Below are positions 11,201 through 17,261 of a DNA stretch of 33,718 nt, in pieces. A program made the position numbers and the translations under genes. Under the pieces are notes generated by a model, which made no database searches, was not told the origin of the DNA, and was given only the letters and a program-made list of their open reading frames with translations. The DNA comes from Guptibacillus hwajinpoensis (GTDB taxonomy: Bacteria; Bacillota; Bacilli; Bacillales; Bacillaceae_J), in assembly GCA_016841285.1 (NCBI GenBank), contig JAENZK010000005.1, positions 1-33,718 of the forward strand, read 5' to 3'. How positions within the stretch are numbered: the stretch's first letter is position 1; each line of letters opens with the position of its first letter.

Positions 11201-11321
11201 TCACTATGATATCCGGCATTTCTTGTTTTGGTAACTGAAAGAAACTAAAAACACCAATAATAACGACCATTGCAAAAAATAACAATGTGATTTTTTGCTT
11301 CTTAATCATATAGCTTATCAT
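8214..11321 (-). CDS. Efflux RND transporter permease subunit (HAE1/SwrC-like)
   Basis: 1035 aa; FFSFFQLPKQEMPDI N-terminus, GILVDDAVVVNDNIERR and GIVVRNGIVLIEFIEEARR motifs. Confidence 0.92.
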   Translation of the reverse strand: MISYMIKKQKITLLFFAMVVIIGVFSFFQLPKQEMPDIIVNVATVTTIYPGASPEKVEQNVTNILEEKINEIEDLKSIASTSSLGRSVIVIEANADVDPKQKWDELRKKVKDAEKDLPDEAILPVINDDLNRSFIQSFNITAPTIKDLYSLREEVEDWKQQLRAIPNVAEVQIQGLPDKEVRMEIDLEKLSAYHLSWTQVLQAIKQENEKIPLGNLDIDERTYQLKLPELYPVENLENVIITRTPQGFPVYLRDIGKVELTTEKAEYYAYHNGVPAISININGEVGSDVPSIQKEIDPLIDRLSKDLPEWAEIHPLFSQNERVKELFGELGREMLIAIAAVLFVCTLGLNLSSSIVVALAIPISLALGLMFLPTLDITLNQMSLVGLIIVLGILVDDAVVVNDNIERRLRALGENPEKAAVNGAKEVSISIITATLATIASFAPLLFLKGNVGFFIKPVPTIISMTMLASMVMSLTIVPIYRRWRESRNLQINKTQKEKRYAGLLGKQLSSLTNWYSKRLMPKILNCPKQASIIGVLIGTFAYVLIPFIPIDLFPVDDRPELLVDIRVPTGQNINATNEVVHNVTEYLLSRDEVKTVSSYAGGSAPKMFLGDTGAGEGIEVGQLVVILDKDKKLPIEIEQEWSEAFKKQFPGVLITPKILVTGPPVGKPIEIEVYGDNIDELRKISQQIKEQIAVLQGTHNINDNFGIDRYALDFNVNKELMDQKLVSYNDLSKTLRLVGEGITISKYDDGKDLVDMQLYANNGEDDPLAIFEKLSVPNLTGQQIPLSELVEIKPTFAARAIAHKDMARVVTITSEIRDRTATEVIKELRPHLENMKLPDGYSWKIGGETSEQTDIFIDMGKLSVAVLFIIIILIAMQFYSLSLPLLVMSTVYLAFAGSLIGLFITQTPLGFMTMMGAISLSGIVVRNGIVLIEFIEEARRKGVGLKEAVISAGEARFRPILLTSATAVAGLSPLAISRDPLFSPMAMTIISGLIFSTILTLVLVPSLYMVLAGLKEKRYLKKLQKQDKTINGKN

Positions 11322-12604
11322 TGCTTTTTCGTCCCTTCGTTCTGCCGGGCAGTAACTTGGTCCCCATCAAACAAACGATCTGCACCCTTCGTAATCACTT
11401 GGTCCATATCCGTAAGACCTGAAGTAATTTCTAGCTTATTTTCAAAGAGCTTCCCTACAGTTACTTCTGTTTTCACTGCTTTCCCATCCTCATAGAGGAA
11501 TACATAAGGCTTGTTATCAGTCCCTGTACTTATAACTGCTTCTACAGGTACAAATAGTCCAAGTTGTTCCTTAAGCTTTGCTTCAGCTTTTACAATCTGA
11601 CCCGGGAACCACTTATGGTCTTGATTTGGAATTTCCACCTCTACACTGATTGTTCCGGTATTTTGGTTAGTCGATGGAAAAACATTTATAACCTTCCCTT
11701 GTTTTTTCTCCCCATAAAGGTCGACTGTCACTTCTTTCCCTTTTTCCCAGTCTGGAATTTGATAATCAGGTACGGGCAGTAGCACCTTCAATGGATCAAT
11801 TTGAGAGAGCTTATATACAGGGGTTCCTGGTCCAACTAATTGTCCAATAGATGCTAGTTTTGCTGTAATCACACCAGAAAACGGTGCTTTTAACGACGTT
11901 TTTGATAGCGCTAATTGAGCTTGTTCTTTCGAAACTTGTGCATTAAGAAGACCCGCTTGTGCTTGGTTTACGCCTGCCTTTATTTGCTTTTCTTTTTCCG
12001 GACGAACTCCTTCTTCCATTAGTGAGTATGCTAGTTTAGCACTTTCATAGCTGTTCCCAGCATTTATGTAGTTTAATTTTGCTCCTTCAAGTGTCTGTGA
12101 AGAAATAGCACCCGCTTCAAAAAGCTTTTTCATCCGTTCATAATCAGCGGTGGCATTTTTATAAGCCTCTTCAGCACTATCAACATTGAGCTTTGCCTGT
12201 GTTCTTTCTTGCGTGCGGGCTCCATTTGCGGCCTCTTCTAGATTCGCTTGTGCTGCTGATAAACTGGCATTTGAAGACTGAATGGCCGCTTTTGCTTTTT
12301 CAAGCTGGAGTTCATAATCCCGCCCGTCCATGTTGGCCAAAACATCTCCCAGGTTTACATATTGGCCTTCCGCATATTGAAGAGATTGAATGCTTCCACC
12401 AATCTCAAATGAAATTAAGGCTTCTTCCTTCGCTAGAAGTGTGCCAGATAGCCTTGAATACTCCACCCCTTTTTCTTTTTTCACAGCTTCTACCATGACA
12501 ACTTTACTATCTTCCTTCGTCATGGCTGGTTCTGCATTACAGCCTACTAATAACAATAATGACAAGCCGATTGCTATATAACCATTTGTCTTTTTTGAAA
12601 CCAT
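11318..12604 (-). CDS. RND efflux periplasmic-adaptor-type (MFP) lipoprotein
   Basis: Lipobox LLLLVGCNAEP; biotinyl-lipoyl-like and alpha-hairpin regions; SLKAPFSGVITAKLASIGQLVGPGTPVYKL motif; overlaps the permease start. Confidence 0.9.
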   Translation of the reverse strand: MVSKKTNGYIAIGLSLLLLVGCNAEPAMTKEDSKVVMVEAVKKEKGVEYSRLSGTLLAKEEALISFEIGGSIQSLQYAEGQYVNLGDVLANMDGRDYELQLEKAKAAIQSSNASLSAAQANLEEAANGARTQERTQAKLNVDSAEEAYKNATADYERMKKLFEAGAISSQTLEGAKLNYINAGNSYESAKLAYSLMEEGVRPEKEKQIKAGVNQAQAGLLNAQVSKEQAQLALSKTSLKAPFSGVITAKLASIGQLVGPGTPVYKLSQIDPLKVLLPVPDYQIPDWEKGKEVTVDLYGEKKQGKVINVFPSTNQNTGTISVEVEIPNQDHKWFPGQIVKAEAKLKEQLGLFVPVEAVISTGTDNKPYVFLYEDGKAVKTEVTVGKLFENKLEITSGLTDMDQVITKGADRLFDGDQVTARQNEGTKKQ

Positions 12605-12629
12605 AATTTTCCTACCCCCATTACAACCA

Positions 12630-12708
12630 GTTGCTTATGCAACACACTGTATTTATAATTTATAAATAAATGAATGTCTCCTGCAACCAACAATATAAAT
12701 TATACTGT
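12630..12708. promoter_or_regulatory. Candidate TetR operators between the divergent adaptor and tetR genes
   Basis: GTTGCttatGCAAC (12630-12643), near-palindrome TATTTATAATTTATAAATA (12650-12668), near-palindrome ACAATATAAATTATACTGT (12690-12708) flanked by TGCAAC...GTTGCA. Confidence 0.55.
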
Positions 12709-12763
12709 TGCAAAAACAACAAAAATTGGAAATGTGTTGTATATTTTTTTAGGTGGTGCCCAA

Positions 12764-13378
12764 ATGATGGCTGAATTTATTGATCCTAGGATTAAGAGAA
12801 CTAAAGAGCTGATTAGTAATTCCTTTTTATTACTGATCGACGAAAAGGGATTTGACGCAATTTCCGTTCAAGATATTACGAAAAAATCCGAGATTAACCG
12901 TGCAACCTTTTATCGTCACTACAAGGATAAGTACGACCTATTGGAGAAAATTATTGATGAAAGATTGGAAGTTTTCTTAAAAAGTATTAATCCAAAATCG
13001 TTTCACAGTATTTCCTATCAATATAATGAGGAGGAACCTCATCCGATCTTTATGGCTTTATTCCAACATGTGATGGAGCACATTGACTTTTATAAAGTAA
13101 TGCTCGGCAGCAATGGTATTAATGAATTTAGGGTAAGGATGCTAAATGTCATAATGGATACGTTCTATAATCAATTTTTAGAGATTTTTCAAAAGAGAGA
13201 GGTGAAAATTCCGGAGGATATTTTATTGAATTATATTATTTCAGCTTATTTAGGCGTGATTACCTTTTGGGTCGAAAATGGAATGAAATATTCCCCAAAA
13301 TTTATGGCTATACAATTAACAAAACTCTCATTATTCGGCCCATTACGTTCGGCTGGATTTTCAGATTTTCAGAGGTAG
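12764..13378 (+). CDS. TetR/AcrR family transcriptional regulator
   Basis: N-terminal HTH: RIKRTKELISNSFLLLIDEKGFDAISVQDITKKSEINRATFYRHYKDKYDLLEKI. ATG 12764 follows an AGGTGGTG ribosome site. Confidence 0.9.
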   Translation: MMAEFIDPRIKRTKELISNSFLLLIDEKGFDAISVQDITKKSEINRATFYRHYKDKYDLLEKIIDERLEVFLKSINPKSFHSISYQYNEEEPHPIFMALFQHVMEHIDFYKVMLGSNGINEFRVRMLNVIMDTFYNQFLEIFQKREVKIPEDILLNYIISAYLGVITFWVENGMKYSPKFMAIQLTKLSLFGPLRSAGFSDFQR

Positions 13379-13394
13379 TTTTTAGGTATAAAAA

Positions 13395-13424
13395 TAGCGG
13401 CCCCAATGTGGCAGGGAGCCGCTA
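13395..13424 (+). terminator. Probable hairpin terminator after tetR
   Basis: TAGCGGC...GCCGCTA inverted repeat; only a weak T-run follows. Confidence 0.4.
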
Positions 13425-13433
13425 GTTGTTCTT

Positions 13434-13622
13434 AATCAAATGCCTTGGCGTATTTGCGCCCAGATTTTTTAGGCCCACACGATGTGGGTCACAAAGACGT
13501 TGCCACAGGATGTGGCGTTCTTAGTCTTTGATCTTATGCTCGAAAAACTACCATTGAAAATCTGTGGCATCCGCCGGAGGCTGTAAATTTATTCAGCAGT
13601 GAACTTCTGCTGAATAAATTTA
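13434..13622. repeat. Structured intergenic repeat element, long form
   Basis: Contains CCCACA-cga-TGTGGG, CAAAGAC-[GCCACA-gga-TGTGGC]-GTCTTTG and TAAATTTATTCAGCAG-(tgaactt)-CTGCTGAATAAATTTA; shares both ends with the short element at 14473-14534. Confidence 0.6.
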
Positions 13623-14375
13623 AATATTATCTTGGTCTGTTAAGATGATCGGACCATCTTTTGTAATGGCAAGGGTGTGCTCATATTGAGCAGAAAGCTT
13701 TCCATCAATTGTACGAGCTGTCCATTTATTATCGTCCATTGTACTTTTCCATTCACCAACGTTAACCATTGGTTCGATTGTAATTACCATACCTTCTTTA
13801 AGCCTTGTTCCTTTTCCGGGTTGACCGTAGTGAAGAACCATCGGTTCCTCGTGGATTGTAGGACCAATTCCATGTCCTGTAAATTCACGAACAACCGAAA
13901 AGCCTTCTCCTTCAACAAATGTTTGAATGGCATGGCCGATATCTCCTACCCGATTTCCAACCACTGCTTGTTCAATTCCAAGGTAAAGGGCTTTTTTAGT
14001 TACATCAAGCAATTTTGTTGTTTCTTCCGTTGCCTCACCCACTTGGTATGTCCAAGCCGAATCCGCAAGTCCGCCATTTAAGTTCACAACCATATCAATT
14101 GTTACAATATCCCCATCTTTTAACGGCTCATTTCTCGGAAAGCCGTGGCAAATTTCATCATTGACTGATGCGCAAGTTGCAAATTGATAGCCTTGATATC
14201 CCTTCTGTTCCGGCGTAGCACCGTGCTTTTCAAGAAACTCCTCAACAAAACTATCTATTTCACTCGTCGTAACGCCTGGTTTAATCATTTTAGCAATTTC
14301 ACAGTGGACTTTTGCCAATAATTTTCCGGCTTCATGCATTAATTCAATTTCCCTTTGTGATTTTAATGTAATCAT
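13620..14375 (-). CDS. map: Type I methionyl aminopeptidase
   Basis: CASVNDEICHGFPRN, DGDIVTIDMVVNLNGGLADSAWT, GHGIGPTIHEEP and ITIEPMVN motifs. Confidence 0.95.
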   Translation of the reverse strand: MITLKSQREIELMHEAGKLLAKVHCEIAKMIKPGVTTSEIDSFVEEFLEKHGATPEQKGYQGYQFATCASVNDEICHGFPRNEPLKDGDIVTIDMVVNLNGGLADSAWTYQVGEATEETTKLLDVTKKALYLGIEQAVVGNRVGDIGHAIQTFVEGEGFSVVREFTGHGIGPTIHEEPMVLHYGQPGKGTRLKEGMVITIEPMVNVGEWKSTMDDNKWTARTIDGKLSAQYEHTLAITKDGPIILTDQDNI

Positions 14376-14472
14376 TGTATTCCTCTTTTCAATAAAAATT
14401 ATTTCTAATATAACTATTTTAATCTAAAAATCCTTTGTAATCCATAATATGCAATTTTCAGGAGGGAATCGA

Positions 14473-14534
14473 CTCAAATGTGCCTTGCGTATTTTCTCCC
14501 AGACTTTTTTTGATCCCGAGGATTCAAATTTATT
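14473..14534. repeat. Short, internally deleted copy of the 13.4-kb intergenic repeat
   Basis: CTCAAATGTGCCTTGCGTATTTTCTCCCAGACTTTTTTTGATCC...GAGGATTCAAATTTATTC aligns to AATCAAATGCCTTGGCGTATTTGCGCCCAGATTTTTTAGGCC...GAGGCTGTAAATTTATTC. Confidence 0.55.
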
Positions 14535-14967
14535 CTTGGACTACTTCCCCTGTCCACTCATTCATGCCACCGGTCATATTATAAATTTTCTTCATTCCAT
14601 TTTGCACTAAAATTTCACTTGCTTGAGTAGAACGATTTCCGGAACGACATACAATTAAGTATTGCTCATCAACTGAAAATTCCTTTAAACGCGAATCAAT
14701 TTCCTGTAGCGGTATTAATTTTGCACCAGGAATATGGCCCTCCGCGAATTCCTCAGGAGTACGTACATCCACAACAGCTATTCCTTGTTCTATGAGCTTC
14801 AAAGCTTCATTTACGTCAACGTTAGTAAATGTGTCTGCATCAACACTTTCAATATTTTGGGAAGGCTGAGATGATGTTTTGGTTTCAGTTTGATTATTTC
14901 CTGCTCCGGAACAACCAGCTGTTGTGATTGCAGCTGCCAAAACAAAAATAGTTAGTATTTTCTTCAT
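14530..14967 (-). CDS. Rhodanese-like domain lipoprotein
   Basis: Lipobox ITTAGCSG; VDVRTPEEFAEGHIPGAKLIPLQEI and active-site loop YLIVCRSGNRSTQAS. Confidence 0.92.
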   Translation of the reverse strand: MKKILTIFVLAAAITTAGCSGAGNNQTETKTSSQPSQNIESVDADTFTNVDVNEALKLIEQGIAVVDVRTPEEFAEGHIPGAKLIPLQEIDSRLKEFSVDEQYLIVCRSGNRSTQASEILVQNGMKKIYNMTGGMNEWTGEVVQE

Positions 14968-15154
14968 AAAAAGGCTCCTTTGTTATAAATTAATAGTGAA
15001 TTGTTGTTTTATTTTCTTGTACAACTTCAATTTTACACGATTATAAGAATACGTATATAAGTATTTTTTCACAATAGTCTATTTCGATTTTCACTGTCGT
15101 TTTTTGATAAATTATGATAACATTTGACGTATTACCCATTAGGGAGTGATTGCT

Positions 15155-15424
15155 TTGACCCTCAATCTTGATGATGTAAAAAAGGCTTTTTTAGACTGTG
15201 AATTTCCTTTTTATAAAGGTTTGAAGACGGAAGGAACTAGGGCTGTATGTACTTTATATAGCATAAAATCTGACTATCATACCACCATAATGATGGAACT
15301 TTCAAGCTACGAAAAGCTAATTCATCAAATATCTATCGAACTTATTAAGTTTAGATCACAGGAATTATTAGAAAATCAAACTGCTCAGACGCAAGCAGAT
15401 ACGATTGCCTTTAGTTATGATTAA
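15155..15424 (+). CDS. Small conserved-type hypothetical protein
   Basis: About 89 aa ORF; AGGGAG (15141-15146) is correctly spaced for TTG at 15155, not for GTG at 15146. Confidence 0.6.
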   Translation: MTLNLDDVKKAFLDCEFPFYKGLKTEGTRAVCTLYSIKSDYHTTIMMELSSYEKLIHQISIELIKFRSQELLENQTAQTQADTIAFSYD

Positions 15425-15430
15425 TAATGA

Positions 15431-15458
15431 TTTACAAAACTTGTCACTACTGATATAG
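15431..15458 (+). promoter_or_regulatory. Candidate SigA promoter of the TPP riboswitch-thiT transcript
   Basis: TTTACA-16 nt-TATAGT just upstream of the aptamer. Confidence 0.45.
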
Positions 15459-15467
15459 TGAAAAATA

Positions 15468-15556
15468 TAAGGGGAGCTGAGGGAACTTGGCTGAGAGGAT
15501 ACTAGCACGTATCGACCCGTTTAACCTGATCTGGGTAATGCCAGCGTAGGAATGAA
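15468..15556 (+). ncRNA. TPP riboswitch (THI element)
   Basis: GGGGAGC...GGCTGAGAGG...GACCCGTTTAACCTGATCTGGGTAATGCCAGCGTAGGAA matches the conserved TPP aptamer core; thiT downstream. Confidence 0.95.
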
Positions 15557-15590
15557 CATTGATTTTGAATGTTTTCACACTTTTTACGTT

Positions 15591-15625
15591 TTGGCTTGCT
15601 ACCCTATGGGTGGCTTTTTTTATTT
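15591..15625 (+). terminator. Riboswitch expression-platform terminator
   Basis: GGCTTGCTACCC-tat-GGGTGGC followed by TTTTTTT, between aptamer and thiT. Confidence 0.75.
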
Positions 15626-15656
15626 TATTTTTATCTTTTAAGGAGGCTTTTCACTT

Positions 15657-16250
15657 ATGAAAAGGAGTAAGACGCTATTTTTAGTCGAAGTCGCATTGTT
15701 TTCAGCGCTTGCTTTTGTTTTTGATTTATTAGCTAATATTTTTCAATTAAAAATTTGGGCTCAGGGTGGATCCATTTCCATTGCCATGGTTCCAGTTTTC
15801 TTAATTGCTTTCAGATGGGGAATCAAGGGCGGTATGCTATCAGGTCTATTGCTGGGCGGACTGCAGGTCGTATCTGGTCAAGCGTATATTGCCCACCCTG
15901 TTCAAGGTTTGCTTGATTATTTCGTTGCCTTTATCGTTCTTGGATTGGCTGGAGTGTTTATGAAACAAATCCAGCATGCCATTAATGAGCACTCAAAAAG
16001 TAAAGTGATAACCTATGTGATTGCTGGAACACTATTGGGAAGTGCTTTGCGGTACGCAGCCCATGTTGTAGCTGGAATCGTATTTTTCGGTGAGTATGCA
16101 CCCGCGGGTACTCCAGTAGCCATTTATTCACTATTATACAATGGTACCTATATGCTTCCTGCTTTTATTTTAAGTGCCATTTTTGTATCGTTGCTTATTA
16201 ACACCGCACCGAAGTATTTTAATGTAACAAGTGCAAAGTTAAATTATTAA
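15657..16250 (+). CDS. thiT: Energy-coupled thiamine transporter substrate-binding component ThiT
   Basis: MKRSKTLFLVEVALFSALAFVFDLL... six-TM ThiT/YuaJ-like protein behind a TPP riboswitch; AAGGAGG RBS. Confidence 0.93.
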   Translation: MKRSKTLFLVEVALFSALAFVFDLLANIFQLKIWAQGGSISIAMVPVFLIAFRWGIKGGMLSGLLLGGLQVVSGQAYIAHPVQGLLDYFVAFIVLGLAGVFMKQIQHAINEHSKSKVITYVIAGTLLGSALRYAAHVVAGIVFFGEYAPAGTPVAIYSLLYNGTYMLPAFILSAIFVSLLINTAPKYFNVTSAKLNY

Positions 16251-16268
16251 TTTAATTTATGGTTTGGA

Positions 16269-16308
16269 AATGGCCGTCCCTATTTGGGATGGCTGTTTTG
16301 TTTTTTCG
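16269..16308 (+). terminator. Rho-independent terminator of thiT
   Basis: GGCCGTCCC-tattt-GGGATGGCT followed by GTTTTGTTTTTT. Confidence 0.8.
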
Positions 16309-16334
16309 GGACAAGTTGATTGATGTTTGACTGG

Positions 16335-16543
16335 TTTGGACTGAGTTTGGGGATATGCGTTGCGTTTGTGTCTGAAGTTCGGGTTGCTTCGGACTCGGTT
16401 GGTGGAAGTACTCACGGTTGTGTCTGAACCTTGGGGGGCTTCGGACTCGTTTGGTGAAAATACTGGCGATGGAGTCCGAACACGTGGTGTCTTCGGACAG
16501 CTTTGCTGAGTGTGCTGGCAATCGAGTCCGAACACGAGACGAC
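16335..16543. repeat. Hairpin array A: 52-bp-period tandem repeat with GTCYGAA-N11-TTCGGAC hairpins
   Basis: Left arms GTCYGAA start at 16370, 16422, 16474, 16526 (exactly 52 bp apart); right arms TTCGGAC at 16388, 16440, 16492; degenerate end units. Confidence 0.85.
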
Positions 16544-16580
16544 GTTACCCAGACAACAAGAGCAAGCTAAAGTTTTCCTA

Positions 16581-17041
16581 ATGAAGACCATCCTCCAGGG
16601 AGTTAACAATAGTTATTGTCTTCATACCTATGATGAAGACATGTTTCCAAGGAACTGAACTAAGTTTTTGTCTTCATACCTAAAATGAAGACCAATTTCC
16701 AAGGTTCCAACTCTAATTTTAGTCTTCATTCTGGAGATGAAGACATGTTTTCAAGAAACTGACGTAAATTTTTGTCTTCATACCCAATATGAAGACCAGT
16801 TCACAAGGTTCCAACTCTAATTTTGGTCTTCATTCCGGAGATGAAGACATGTTTCCAAGGAACTGACATAAATTATTGTCTTCATACCAATGATGAAAAC
16901 CATTTCCCTAGGATACAACTCTAATTTTAGTCTTCATTCTGGAGATGAAGACATGTTTTCAAAAATCTGACGTAAATTTTTGTCTTCATACCAATGATGA
17001 AGACCAGTTCACAAGGTTCCAACTCTAATTTTGGTCTTCGT
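16581..17041. repeat. Hairpin array B: nine 52-bp-period units, ATGAAGAC-N29-GTCTTCAT, 7-bp linkers
   Basis: Units start at 16581, 16633, 16685, 16737, 16789, 16841, 16893, 16945, 16997, all 45 bp with 7-bp linkers; no indels. Confidence 0.95.
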
Positions 17042-17261
17042 CCTTTATTCACCCTGGGATTCGAGTCACCGTACCAGTCACCATACTAAAGTTGGTGCAG
17101 CAGTCATCCGTCTACCGCTCCATTCACCACAATTGCGACAGTTGAAGAAAACTAGTTGAAACTGCTGTACAGTACCCCCTTACCTCCACCGTTTGATGGT
17201 GCCCCACTACTTTAACTATGGTAAAATATTCTATATAAAGAAAATTGGGGAGGGTTTGTTC

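Noticed and set aside
16252-16609. Minus-strand ORFs 16252..16521, 16257..16535, 16412..16609
   Set aside because: They lie in the thiT terminator and repeat array; the 52-bp period shifts the frame each unit, no RBS, so coding is implausible.
16581-17041. CRISPR array
   Set aside because: Whole 52-bp units are similar, including the would-be spacers, arms are palindromic, units alternate A/B, and no cas genes are nearby. It is a tandem inverted-repeat array, not a CRISPR.
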